A stretch of 64,000 bases of DNA from Saxidomus purpurata (GCA_022818135.1 JAFMSR010000002.1:53971743-54035742); one strand, 5' to 3'; positions 36,601 to 51,600 are shown, counted from the first letter of the stretch. Notes: generated by a model from the letters alone, not told the origin. Numbers and translations: made by a program.

Positions 36601-39600
36601 TATACGACTTCATGATGAAATGTTCTACAGAATTACGATAACTGAAAATGATCGTGAAAAGCAAGACCTCAACTATCACTTTGACCTATCACAGAAACTT
36701 ATCTTTTTTTCAACTTCTTCAAGCTACTGTCGTTTAGGTCTGAACGAGGTTTCATGTAATTCTTAATACATTTGTTTTACTTTCAAACATACAAACAAAT
36801 AATGAAATTGAAAGGGAAAAAATAAACCAGTAGGTGGTCCTAAACATGTATTGTGTAAGGCACAATGATAATCAGTTACATGTACCTCAAAACTTTATCA
36901 AATTCTCTCTTAGAATAGCTTCATTAAAAATCTAAATAACTCTAAACTTCCATCTACAAATATTATTGACATTTATAACAGACTCATTAACGGCAAAATA
37001 ATATTATACAGTGAAACCTTTATCATCAAGCATCCTTAACGTCCAATTGATCATTCAAGTTAACACAGGTTGCCGGTAAAACCAGGTTTTCCAATTTACG
37101 TTTTATGTTAACAGGACCATGAGACGAGGCTGGATGAAGCAGATTTTCCTCAACACTAAGTCCTTGGTAAGACAGGTAAGACTGTACAAACAAGTCCAAA
37201 CGCAATATCACGAGGTCACAGCAACTGCTGATAATGTAGCAAACTTACTGCTACCTCTATGTAAGCTTTCTTCAAATAGTCACTCTAAATTTACCCTAGT
37301 AGGCTATGTGCAATAACTAGATGGATGTTTAGTAGTACACTTGTGTCGCCCTCTTACACTTTGTTAAAATAACCAATAATATGGTGACAAAATCGAAGTA
37401 CAAAATGGGGCAAAACTCTGTCAAATATGACCTTGACCTTCAAAATTTGGCTGCATCACGACCCATTTGCTATAAGCAATGCATTTTGAAAGTTTGATGA
37501 AGAAATCTTAAGAAATGGCAAATTTATAGCCAATGTTAAGTACAATAACAAAGTAGAAAAAGGGGCATAACTCTGTCAAATATGACCTAGACCTACAAAA
37601 TGACCAATCTTTACAATCTGCAAGTTTGATCAAGAAATTTTAAGAAATGGCAAAGTTATAGCCAACGTTAGGTGTTTGTACTGGGCAGACGTTCTTACTA
37701 AATGGTACTTAAGTGGCAATGTTATGTATTTCAAGTATTCATGTGTCTAATTTTAGCCACGTTAAAAAAATGTTTAGCCACATAACAGCCAATTATCCTA
37801 CAGACTGAATAGAATTTACAGTTAGTTATTGATTGCTATGGACAGTACAGCCACGTAAGTACCTATATGTAAGAGTGGATCGACAGACGGACAGACAGAC
37901 AAAACGATCCCTATGTATAGCCTTTTTTCCAAAAGGGCAACACAAAATTTGCTGTGAGACAAGGGCAGGGGCAGCATGTTCAAGAGGATATAATGGGTAT
38001 TCAACACAGGGGAAAGAAAAAAAAAACAAGCAACTAACGCTGCACAAAAAATTAAATGAATGTCCTTACTCTCGACCGCTCCTAGAAAAATAAAAATGAA
38101 CAAACAACAAAATCATTAACAGTAATTAACGGTGAGCTGTTCACACTCTGGAATTGTAAAAAAGTGTAAATATACAGAAATTATGACAATAATATTATAA
38201 ACTAAAAAAAACATACAGATGTAATCATAAATGTATTGAAAATGCATTCAATATCAGAGATATATTTCTGTTATCCAGTGTCACATTTGCACCACCTAAA
38301 TGCGGCTTCTAGTCTTCTTGAAAAATAACAACAGGTTTTCAAGTGATACATTTTACACTTAATCATATGCGTGATAGTTGATATCACAATGAGTATACCT
38401 GATGCCAGACAAAATTCGGAAGTGACAGTAATAACCAATCTGAACAAAAAAGCATTGGTATGTACAGTCAACCCTGCCCTTGCGACCACCTGAGTTAAGC
38501 AACAACCTGACATATGCAAACATTTTATATTTGACTGTATTGTACTTTACAAAGTGTATTCGCGTATTTAAGGTTTGGTGCAAACACACACTAAGCAACT
38601 TTGAACAACATTTTTACAACACAATTCCTCCACCCATATTTTGAATATAACATAGGTTAAAACCTTATGTTAGAAGTGCTTAGAAATCAGTGAGACAGTC
38701 TGACAGAATGCTTCAGTAAGATTGTAACTGAATTCCAGACACATTTGAACACTCCTTCTGCTGTTGATTTCTACACATTTTCCATGTTTCTATTATCTAA
38801 ACATGTTTATGTAAACATATTTATGTAAACAAATTTGTGTAAACATATTTATGTTAAGGTACCACCACTCCAGACATGCCCCTCAGTTTACCTGTACAAG
38901 CCACTCAAAAGAGATTTACTACATTCATTCATACAATACCTGGCTTCTATATGGCTGAACATGACAGATAAGTACTGGTATCAACCCTTTATTCATCCTC
39001 TTAATTAACCCTGTGCCTTATTTAACCTAAATACTGTACTTTCAGTACACACTACCAACCTCTTCTGCCTGCTGTCTGCGGCTTTCGTCTAGCGCCATCT
39101 GCAATTTAATATCGTCTGACTTCTGTTTCCGAACTTCTTCTTCGTGTTCTTCTCTGCTCATTGCCAGTGCCAGCTGCAACTGTAGCTCCTCCTCGCCGAT
39201 AGACGAAGGGCGTACCGCATCAATTTCATTTGAGTGACGTCGTCTTCTTACTGGAGAGTCTGTCACAAAACAGTATGTTAGAGTAAATATTTGCACTTCA
39301 GTTGAAAGACAGAGGTAGAGTTGAAAGATGCGGTTAGACGAGTCAACGACTTAGAATGCATGCTATTAGCAAGGTTATTTCAGCATCAAGAAGGTTTAAG
39401 CACTGATTAAGTAGAAAATGTAATTACTTTGCAAGAAAAAGTGACATTTAGTCTAGAAGTAGCATTAAGCATGCAATGTTAAATGTCAAGTCGGTCGTTA
39501 CATGTATATATTCAAGCTAACTTTCTTGTCATGTGCTAGACATAACAAAACCAAAAGAAGAGAAGCTCTAATCTTTAAGTAAACAGTACGAAGCAGAAAT

Positions 39601-42600
39601 ATGCAAATTAAGTATAAGTAATCGACGTCAAGAACTGCCAGCATCAGAATCATAACTGTACTTTTCTTGTATTAAAACTTACACAAATGGTCCACAGACA
39701 CTCGTTTGGCATATTCCAAAAACTGTATTTAATTAAAGAAAAGCTATAGACAATTTAATGACTGTCTAGGATATGCCCATGGGACTGAATTGGCTACAAT
39801 TATCATTTCATGCTGACTTGCAACCAAGTCACAGTAAGACATCTGTGGGCTACTTTTCTGACCAACTGGCCTGACCCCTGCTTAATTCATTGACCTACAT
39901 GTAGGTTAATCATTTCTAAAAAAACAAGAGCTGTCACATGACAGCACGCTCGACTATTCGAAAGCTTGTTGGTAAAATGGGGTTTTTGTCTAAGAACAGG
40001 AGTATTGTGTAATTGTCTATAAGAATTAAGGTCAAAGATATGAAACTTGTTCAAAGACCTTTGTAAATGTACATTGCATTCAAGGCCTTACTCTGGATTC
40101 TGCAAGCCAACTGGAGGGAGGATGGGGGGGATAATTTCAAAGAAATACATGACCTTGTATATTTGATCATGAATAATTTTGAAACTTTTCAAAATTGATA
40201 TGTATAGAATTAAAAAGCATGACCGCTTCATGCTGCATAATTATTCTATGACATTTCAAAAGAAAGCCATTTTGAGTATTTCCATTTTAGTCTGGAAAAA
40301 CTGTGACAAAATTCTAAGTTAAAAAGGGCATAAATATGTCAAAAATCAAAAACATTGGTGAAGATGTTGACAGTAAATACGTTCGATAGTATTCTATCTT
40401 TAACAAAACATTCAAAGTTAAAAAGGGACACAAATCTATCAAAAATCAAAACAGAGTTATGGGGATTGTTTCCTCAGGTGTAGATGTTGATGGTAAACAT
40501 ATATTTTGAGTTTCAAGTCAATACCTTATATAGTATTCAAGATATTTGAATTTACAAAAAAATACCAAAACTTCTAAGTTAAAAAGGGGCATAAATCTGT
40601 CAAAAATCAAAACAGAGTTATGGGAATTGTTTCCTCAGGTGTATAATGTTGATGGTAGACACATACTTTGAGTTTCAAGTCAATACCTTATATAGTATTC
40701 AAGATATTTGAATTTACAAAAAAAATACCAAAACTTCTAAGTTAAAAAGGGGCATAAATCTGTCAAAAATCAAAACAGAGTTATGGGAAATGTTTCCTCA
40801 GGTGTATATGTTGATGGTAGACACATACTTTGAGTTTCAAGTCAATACCTTTGATAGTTTTCAAGATATTTGAATTTAAAAAAAAACTTTAACCAAAAAT
40901 TCTAAGTTAAAAAGGGGCATCAATCTGTCAAAAATCAAAACAGAGTTATGGGGATTGTTTCCTCAGGTGTAGATGTTGATGGTAGACACATACTTTGAGT
41001 TTCAAGTCAATACCTTTGATAGTATTCAAGATATTTGAATTTATAAAAAACTTTAACCAAAAATTCTAAGTTAAAAAGGGCATAAATCTGTCAAAAATCA
41101 AAACAGAGTTATGGGGATTGTTTCCTCAGGTGAAGATGTTGATGGTAGACACATACTTTGAGTTTCAAGTCAATACCTTTGATAGTATTCAAGATATTTG
41201 AATTTATAAAAAACTTTAACCAAAATTTCTAAGTTAAAAAGGGGCATAAATCTGTCAAAAATCAACACAGAGTTATGGGGATTGTTTCCTCAGGTGAAGA
41301 TGTTGATGGTAAACATATAGTTTGAGTTTCAAGTCAATACCTTTGATAGTATTCAAGATATTTGACTTTATGAAAAACTTTAACCAACGCAGACGCCGAC
41401 GCTGGGGCGAGTGCAATAGTCTCCTTATTCTTCGAATAGTCGAGCTAAAAAATTTGATTGCCAGGTTTTACGGCTAACTGAACTAATACGAGTTACAAGC
41501 AAAGATGGAAATATGCCTAGACAGGTTATGTAAGTAAACACAATACATGTAGCTCACTCAAGCCATTCGGATCAGCTGAGTTAAAAAGTTGTGTAAGTAA
41601 ACACAATAGCTCACTTTGCCATTTGGATCAGCCAAGTTAAAGAGTTGTGTAAGTGAACACAATAGCTCACTTAAGCAATTCGGATCATCTGAGTTAAAGA
41701 GTGTAAGTAAGCGCAATAGCTCATTTTGCCATTTAGATCAGCTGAGTAAAAGAGTTGTGCAAGTGAACACAATAGCTCACTTAAGCCATTCGGATCATCT
41801 GAGTTAAAGAGTGTAAGTGAGCGCAATAGCTCACTTTGCCATTTAGATCAGCTGAGTAAAAGAGTTGTGCAAGTGAACACAATAGCTCACTTAAGCCATT
41901 TGGATCTTCTGAGTTAAAGAGTGTAAGTGAGCGCAATAGCTCACTTTGCCATTTAGATCAGCTGAGTAAAACAGTTGTGCAAGTGAACACAATAGCTCAC
42001 TTAAGCCATTTGGATCTTCTGAGTTAAAGAGTGTAAGTGAGCGCAATAGCTCACTTTGCCATTTAGATCAGCTGAGTAAAAGAGTTGTGCAAGTGAACAC
42101 AATAGCTCACTTAAGCCATTTGGATCATCTGAGTTAAAGAGTGTAAGTGAGCGCAATAGCTCACTTTGCCATTCCAATCAGCTAAGTTAAAGAGTTGTGT
42201 AAGTGAACACAATAGCTCACTTAAGCCATTCCAATCAGCTAAGTTAAAGAGTTGTGTTAGTGAACACAATAGCTCACTTAAGCCATTCCAATCAGCTAAG
42301 TTAAAGAGTTGTGTAAGTGAACACAATAGCTCACTTAAGCCATTCCAATCAGCTAAGTTAAAGAGTTGTGTAAGTGAACACAATAGCTCACTTAAGCCAT
42401 TCCAATCAGCTAAGTTAAAGAGTTGTGTAAGTGAACACAATAGCTCACTTAAGCCATTCCAATCAGCTGAGTTAAAGAGTTGTGTTAGTGAACACAATAG
42501 CTCACTTAAGCCATTCCAATCAGCTGAGTTAAAGAGTTGTGTAAGTGAACACAATAGCTCACTTAAGCCATTCCAATCAGCTAAGTTAAAGAGTTGTGTA

Positions 42601-45600
42601 AGTGAACACAATAGCTCACTAAGGCAATTCAGATCAGCCTATTAAAGAGCTGAGTTAGTAAAAAGCATCAAAATGCAAAGATTACATGCCAATTTATATT
42701 GAAAAAAGAGCCAAGTTGATTGAATAAAACAATTCTCCATCTGTTTTAAATAAAACCCCTACATTTAAGTATAATTAGAATCTTACTTTCGGCATCATAA
42801 CCGTCTAAACTGCCATATGAATCTGAATACCCACCAGAGCCTCCTTGTAACGTTGGACTCTCCGCACTAGCACTCCGAGACTGAAAAAAAAAAAAAAAAA
42901 AAGAGGTTCAATGATCATGCCTTTGAAACAATAAACATGACGCCAGGTGTCAATCAAGTGCATTCAATACCAATCAAAACTGGACTTTACCTACGATAAA
43001 TAAATGCAATAAATGCACCTTGAAAAGGCTTAAATGGATTCTTTTGTTATAAATACTCCAAAATCAACAAAGGGGCAAGGTTATTCTATCACTGCCCAAG
43101 AGTCATGTTTATTAAATATACATCTGCAATGTATGATGCTATTCACTTCTGACATAACACGTTTAAAAATAAAATGCTTCCATGTTTAATAACAGATGGT
43201 ATCGCCCAACTTGTTTCCTAAAATTGTATAGCTTACACATGTTTACCATATTCGAAGAACTCTGAAATATCTGTGTAATTAATGTTTAAGTCTCTGAAAC
43301 TTGATCTCTGACCAAATAAATGTGGGCAGATGGTAAGAACAACAAGCAAATGCGGTGAGCTTATATCCTCTCCCCCCCCCCTCCTTAACAATAAAGGAGA
43401 AATTTAAGCGATTTTATTTATTATTCATAAACTGTTTTCATTTATTCATACTTATTTACAATAAATATTCTCAATTGCAAAACTACTCTTACAACTTTAG
43501 AACAACTCCAGAATTGAGAAAGAGAGAGAGGCAAACTGAAATTAAGTGTCATGCTACCATCACAATACTTGTGGTCAACTGTACTGTAGACGTTCCAATC
43601 CTAAAGTGAACACCATACCAAAGTGTCACAGTGCTCAATGGACCAAATATTTCTTTAAAAAAAAATAAACTCTCTAGTTTGTCCACTGTCTAAGCAACTT
43701 GAGAGTATCTGTCTGTACCAATTTCTAGTGTCATCATCAAATCAAAGCTATCAGGCCCTTAACAAGAGCTGTCAGTAGGACAGCGTGCTCGACTTTTTTA
43801 GTGCTTGCCAATAAAACAAAACTTTGACAGTAACTAGGAATTTCTAAGTACAAATCAAGAAACATTTTCACAGAGTTATCTTCTTTTGCTTACAGATAGG
43901 TCTTACGATGGTACATAAGTACTCCAACTTTCAAAGTAATATCTCAAATGGTTAAGTTAACAAGTGGACAAGAATGAAAATTTTAACTGAGTTTCTAAGT
44001 CAAAAAGGGCCATAATTCAAATAAAATCCTTGACAGAATTACCTTCTCCTGCCCATGTTTGGGAATCATGATTGTAAACAAGTATTCCAACTTTCAAGTT
44101 AATATCTCAAACAGTTCAGTCAAAAAGTGGACTGGTATGAAAAACTTAACCAAGATTCTAAGTCGATAAAAGGCCTTAATTTTTAAAACAAATCCCTGAC
44201 AGAGTTACCTTCTCTTGCCTACACATGATGGGGGTAATGATGTGAAATAGCATTAAAAGTTTCAAAGCAATATCTCAAAGGGTTAAGGCAATAAGTGGAT
44301 TTTACCCATATTCAATGTATTTTCTAAGTAAAAAGGGGCATAATTCTGTCAAAAACCTTGACAGAGTTATGTCCTCTTGTCTGTTGATGAAGGTCGTGAT
44401 GGTAAACAAGTATGGTTAGTTTCAAAGCAATACCTCCAATGGTTTTGAAATAAAGTGAGGTGGTACGAAAAACTTAACCAAGCTCAATACACTTTCTAAG
44501 TAAAAAAAGGGCCATAATTCTGTCAAAAACCTTGACAGAGTTATGTACTCTTGTCTGTAGATGGAGGTTATGATGGTAAACAAGTATGGTAAGCTTCAAA
44601 GCCATACCTCTAATACTTCTGAAATAAAGTGGGGTGGTACGAAAAACTTAACCAAGGTGTGACGCAAACGCCGACGCCGGGGCGAGTAGGATAGCTCCCC
44701 TTTTCATAGAAAAGTCGAGCTAAAAATGGATGTTGTTTAGCAGAATAGATTCTATAACCTTATTAAATGTATATGTAAAATATGTTCATGTTATTCTGTT
44801 TCAAAATACAAGGGATTCTTGTTATCTCAAACTATTTAAAGTCAAAGTCATGTTTATCTCAAACTATGTTAGGTGAAAGCCTTGTTATCTCAAACTCTGT
44901 TAAGTCAAACTCCTGTTTATCTCAACTTCATTAACTGGTCCTGCAGGTATAATTGTCAAATGCATTTCTAAATATGTATAAAGAACACCAGCAAGTTAAC
45001 CAATTGACAGGTTCAAATTTTTCTAAACTTAAAGGTCCACTACTAAGCGAAAATTAAGTGACAGTTATTTCAATGGCATGTACATAACCTTATGCAAGAC
45101 ACTAAACAAGACGAATTTTGATGCAAGGCATCAAAGACGCCGCGCATGTTTTTGAAGCATGGCTGGGAGATGGGCACTGGGGCAGGTTTCTATATAAAAT
45201 GTGCGTGGTTAACATCAGCGAACCCTTTTTTACTACATAAAATGATCATTACCTCTGTCACGGACCTATATACACATTATGTTAATTATGTTATTTGTTT
45301 TTATCCATCCTTGTAATGATATATGCAAATAAAAAGATTTTAAATGATTTTCTACTTTCTGTTTTTTATTTTCATTCACTCATGGGAATTTTCGTAACTG
45401 GAAATGCAGATAAGTTGTTAAACTGTCAAAGAACTTGAACAAAAAATAACGCTAAAATTTATCGAACTATTTAAATACAAAAAAAGAAAAGTAATACTTT
45501 TTTCTAATAAAGATCTTTCATTTCAACACGGACCTATACACATGTGTATATAGGTCTGTGATTGCAATGATTTTGGGTTTTAATACCGTCTAAGGGAGGT

Positions 45601-48600
45601 AATCGTTACAACATAAAGTACACACTAAGTTACATCGAACTAATTCGCTTAAAATCTAACGTATCATTCTAAAATTACACATATTCAACAAAATACATTA
45701 ATTTTTATCATTTAGAGTAATAAAAAGTGTATTTAACATAAAAAACTATTGAATTAAGACTTGTTTCCGCTAATCTAATTTGTTTTTGGTTGTTTCCGGT
45801 AAAAAGTTGTTTTCGGTAATCAGTTATGCCAGTCTGTGCCTCTGTGTATTTAGCTGTATCAAGGTCTTTCAAATAGTATACGTTTTGAAAGACCTTGGCT
45901 GTATATCCTTTTTGTTTATGAAACTGATTTATAAAAATAAAGTTTTTATTAGTAATTAGCATAATACTAAACCCTTATGTAACTTCCATATTGTTTGTCT
46001 ATTGTGATAATTAAATACCTCTTTTCTCACAACATTAATTATTTTCGGATGCTAATTTTACACTGGCTATTTTTAGATACCAAGGATTTGAAGGAACCGA
46101 TACACAAAACTATTTATAACCATGGGTCCTCCCACAATTTCACTGACTACAGGTCGGTTAATAGGAAGCAGAGGCAAAAACCTGTGCAAATATAATTTAC
46201 ACCGGGTCTAAATATTGTGAAAAAGAACTATCTGTAAAACAGATATGTCTGCCCCCTCCCTCCCTGTAGCTGGTAATGTGGATTTTTCTTTCTTTCTATT
46301 CCCGGAGCAATATACACTCCAGCAATATGGCGGAAAGAGACTAATCCACATGATTAATTATGCTGTGACGTATACATTTTACAGAACTTCCATTGGCTGA
46401 TTATTGTTTTTGTTTACAAATGATTGAATGGAATTCCGTTAGGGCCCTACGTATTGCATAGTTGGGTGAACGGTTTTTCTTTACAGTTTCAATATTAAAG
46501 TCTAATATGTCGTAATTAAAATGGGTTTTCATTGATTTTTCACGTTGGCGCCATGTATTCTATTATCTGGGTGTTTTAAGATAGCAAAACATCTTCTGAA
46601 TCTTTTTTCTGAGCTTTGATGAATCGGGTCGTAAGGTCCGTAAACAAAGCTATAAAAAACCCGTGGTCTACGAGTTTGTGGAAAAGTTATTAAATACTCA
46701 TTAAATGTGTCCAAAGTTTTGAAATAAGGGAAGGAGACATGTGTATTTTGTATTGTATTGTTTTTTAATGACTTAATACAATTGAATGATTCGTAAAAGT
46801 CGTTTTTCATACATAGAACATAGTTTAGATTTACAATAATAATGTTGGCTGCTCCCTATTCGATTATGCAACCCCATGGTACAAATTTGAAACCTATTCA
46901 ATACTGAAGATATAGAATAATGAAGATTGTCAGGTTTAAATTTACAGAAAGTGTTTGGAACACGAAGAAAAGTATGTGTATTATGTTGAAATCTCAGTGA
47001 ATCGACAAAATGACTACCCAGGTATTTTTAACTTTCTTCATAATGCATAGAAAAATAAGTGTACTGTGATTTTTTTAGAATCTCTACATACCAACTTTCA
47101 TTTTTTATTAAAAATAATTTATTTCTGTGCTTTTTAAAGTATATTTGAATTTTCACTTTCCTTAGTATTGGACCTTTAAAAGTTACACTACCATTCAAAA
47201 TAGCGATATTAGGTTATGGTCAAGAGAGATGCTGAACACACGAAACATGCGGTAAAATCATGTAAGAAATTAGTTATACTTGGTTATTTCTCTTATTCAC
47301 ACATTGAAATTTAAATATACATAACAGAAATGGTTGATTTACAATTTTTGACTGGGATAGTCAAAACAGATTTTCACAGATTTGCTCTATATTCAATGGA
47401 AATAAAAATGCTATACAGTCATATATTTTCTTTAAAAATTGTTTTCAGTTAAGTCATGACAAATTAATTCTTTTCTCTACTTTAAGATACCCAGTACCAG
47501 CAATCTTAACAATTATCAATTTGTTAAGTTAAAAAGTTACCTGTAATATCTTTTTGGGACTCGCCTGCTTCGTATATGGAACCTTCGTATCCCAGGGAAT
47601 ATTCTCCTGAACAAACCTCTGGGTTCTTTTGTTTAAAAATTGCATGATTAAAACTCTTCCAGTAATTCAGAATTTAACAACTTAAAATGATTTGGCAGAG
47701 TCAAAGCTTCTTCAAAATCAGCCCTTAAATAAATGAGCGTACACTATATTATTCCTTCAGATATCCGCCAACATTTATACTAAATTACATACTACCAGGA
47801 AGAGTTATTCTATATTCTACACGAGTGCCAAACAATACATAATACTGTATAATTAGTTGTAACAAATCCTTTATTCATATGACAAAATGTCTTAAATACA
47901 ACAACTGAATGAAATCTATTCCTCAGCTATATCCTGCAAACTGGCAATTTACATTATTTTGTTCACATTAAAATGAATCTGTTTGATAACATACTCTATA
48001 ATAGTAGCATATGACACCAGATTCTTTGTGCCTATATATCGAGAGGTAGTAAGCCAATAAAGTCAATCTTGCAGTCACCCACAAACGGTCACAGATGATC
48101 GCATTCCATCAATAACCATCACATCTGCATCTCGGAACAAAGGCACAAAGAGGCTGTGATATTCCGATATTCCCCGACAAAAATGGCTTTGTTACACTAA
48201 AATTACATCCCATACTTTGGATTAAGATAAAAATTGACTTTAAATCACTTCACACACTGAGCAACCAGTCTGATCCTTAAATACACGTAGTTGCGTATCC
48301 TTAAAAACAAAGAATGCTTATTTATCCAGAGAACTGAATACCTTTATCATTGAAACAACACATCTATTTACAAGGTGTTAATTCCTTTTATGAATCTATT
48401 ATTTGTTTATTTTCTTTTCATGATAATACATGTACCATCAAGCCCTATTTTAAGGATGTGTGAATTTTATAAAAAAATGTTTTTAAAGAAACTACAAATG
48501 TACATGAATTAGATGCTAAATTTTCAGTTTTTATTACAATGTACTTTCAATTTTTCAAAAGCATTACTTAACATAGTATGCAAAGATCTTTCGTAAAATT

Positions 48601-51600
48601 TATAAAAGCCATGTGTACTCTAAATTAACAATTGTATTAAGCGTCAACAATAAAACAGTAACAATATTTGTTATACTGAATTAATTGGTGGGAAAATCTG
48701 GTTAAAAACTAAATACAATAAAACATTGGTACATTGACTTTTGGCTAATACAGTAGCATTAAACATTTAAGTTACGACAGGTTTGCCAGAATGTCGAAAT
48801 ATTACCCAACATCTGTCTGGGATCAATTTTTGATGACTACATGTACATAATTGTTTTGTTGTCCTGTCTGACACTCCGCTACAATTTTAGGTCATATTAT
48901 GTTCTAGTACCAATTTATTAATGTGTTACGGCGCAGTTATTTCCTACAATTATACAGACTTTCGGCCACTGATCTAACAGTGCAAGAGTACGTGTACTTC
49001 AGAAAATGTCTTACTTCTTAATTTAAGACTGACAAGTATTTCACTGAATTACATCAAAATTATTCATAATGATATTCAAATAAATTTCAATAAAACAGAA
49101 ATGAAATGTTTGTATCATTCTGATACTCTTTATTTAGAAAAATTTTAAACTGACATGGAAACTCTTTTGTTATCACTGCCATGCAAGGATTTGATTTGAA
49201 CTTAACATACATGTACCATGAATCGTGAAAGATTTCCATAAAAATATACTTTATGTACGTATCTATGTTTTTATTTTTCTGACAGGAGCATTTATTTATG
49301 ATTGAAACTTCTATTAAGACGAACAGTAACCCCCTGCGAAGAGATTTCTACACTTTATATAATACATCAGTATTCTTTGCTTCTACCCAAGAACTATAAC
49401 TTTCATACAAGTAACAAAAAGGACAGAGTACTGGCGGTCACTGCCTATGTGATTCAGTCGGCGTGAAAGACTGCTTAGAGATTGAACATACATGTACAAC
49501 CTTTGCACTGCCTTATACCTTGAACCCTCTCTCTCAGACAACCAAGTTTTTAGTATATTCTAAAACATAAAAGTAAATGTATATTTAACATCATGGTGTA
49601 GTTATTAATAATATTAATACCACTTAAATGTAATCAAATAAAAGTACATGTATACTGGAAAGTGTTCATTATTATTCTGAACAAATGTATCAAACAATTT
49701 TTTTTTTCAAAAATCTTTCAAACCAATGTGTTACAGTATATCTTTTTAACTTTCTTTTTGTGTGACCAGACTGTAGTATTTTTATCTACAGTACATAACA
49801 ACAGGTGTCAGGTAATGACACCCATTGATCACCTTTCCTATAACCTTAATAAGTCAATATGGTGTATTGACAATAGGGCTTTATGATGTAATTTATGACA
49901 TCATATTACTGGATAATTGAACAAATCCATTACTAAATGTAACAACAACAACTAATTTGTTCCAACAAACAATTTTTTATCTTAATTGTAATTGTTGTTG
50001 TTACTGGCCAAATATACACTTTATGACAAATGATTTAATCAGACAAGATACTCAACATCAATCCGTATTGATCCCCTTTTTACTGAAAATTTTAGAACAT
50101 TTTCTTAAAAGTACCAGGATCACTTTAAATTTACTGATGTAATACTGAAATGTATTATAGAGTAACATAAATTTACTGATAGAGTAACATATACTGATAG
50201 AATAAAATAAATTTTCTTAAAAAAAAAAAAAAAAATTTACTGATAGAATAATTCTGGTAGATACCATGATTCTGATAGAGTAACTTGCTAAAGAGTAACT
50301 AAATTGTTGATAGAGTAACATGTATATGCCTTTCTTGAGTACATATTTGCAGAAGTTGTTGTAACTTTACTGATTGATGGTAAACATGATCTATTAACCC
50401 AGATTGTTGAGTTAATGTAATGGCTCTCTTTCGTATTCAAGGTTTTTTGCGTAAAGAGTTGTCAGAAACTCACTCTTATTTTTTTGCAATATTGTTGAAA
50501 AAATACTGCGCCATGTTTCTAATATATGTACTTTTCAATTTAAAAAGCAAAGTTATGATCAGTAAGATATCTTTCTTGATAATATGAGAGCTACTTGTAA
50601 ATGTGATCCTGGGAGTTTATAAACAATGAAATTGGTCATTTTTAAGACACATATTCTGCAGTAAATCAGACTATCATACGTATTTACATTTTACATTGTT
50701 CTATTGTGGAACAGTTCCATTCATTTGGTGTAAAAATGAAAATTTAGATATAATTTAAGAAGCTTTCGAAAAAATAGTTGCCATGACTTCTTTATCATTG
50801 TTTATATTATTATAATTTTCATAAAAAATTAGGACAACAATGATGGAAGTGAGTACCGTAACACATACATATTTTTGCCAAATAAAATAATTAAAGATTT
50901 ATAAGATTTTTCGTGTCCTTTGAATTCATATCTTTATTACTGTATGGTGCTTTAAATCTGAGGTGCCAAATGTTGGCGTTTTTAAACTTTTTTTAAGTGT
51001 TCTGAATTGATGGTGTTTTAAATTGGCGCAAATCACATCAGCCTCAAAAATAAAACCTCGACATAAAATGCCAAATACTTAATCAAGGAAAGCAAATCTC
51101 GCATAACTGAAACTTAAAAAAGGTACAGTACAGTTATATTAGTCTTATTTGTGATAACAATGCAGTGTATGGTTTTAATAACATTAAATATGTGTTTCAC
51201 ACGTTTGCTATAAAACTGTGTACATCAGTTATTTATACCAATTTTTGTTCCATTAAAATTTAAAGACTGATTAAATAAGCACTCTTACAGTTTAACATTA
51301 CTGGCGGCGATTTATAACAATGGTGTTTAGATTTGGCGCAACTACTTCAAGTACTTGTGACCCCAATATAAAATCCCGCCAAAAATAGTATTTATACAGT
51401 ATCAGATCAGGGATCGGCCGAGGGGGCGACTAGGGCAAAGAAGTCGCTATCACATGTCTCACGTTGAAAGCGAAATCAAAGTCGCCACATAAATTCCGAT
51501 GCCGTATCTTGACTTTTTACTCAATTAACTGTCTGGCGAGTAGTCAGCATAGAAAATATAAACTAACTTGAATAAACAACACTTCCAACGAATCAATAAT

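Larger units (their letters stand above)
33836..39059. other. Epsin intron 3
   Basis: 5.2-kb intron with no gene. Contents: a nested inverted repeat (34822-34905), a 26-bp minisatellite (35400-35830), TGACCTTGACC-bearing dispersed repeats (36290-36560 and 37370-37690), a palindrome GTGACAC-ACAT-GTGTCAC (about 36507-36525) and a 14-bp GTAAACA repeat (38811-38855). Confidence 0.6.
39260..42786. other. Epsin intron 2
   Basis: 3.5-kb intron with about 650 bp of unremarkable AT-rich sequence next to exon 3, then a Helentron-like element (39923-41448) and a 57/110-bp satellite (41560-42648). No coding evidence. Confidence 0.7.

Noticed and set aside
42111..42645. 160-residue frames on both strands over the 57-bp satellite
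   Set aside because: 57 is a multiple of three, so openness is automatic. It lies in an epsin intron, and mirrored frames on both strands argue against a gene.
46529..46810. 93-codon minus-strand frame in the TTAA element
   Set aside because: No recognisable transposase or other motif, no start or splice support; compatible with chance.
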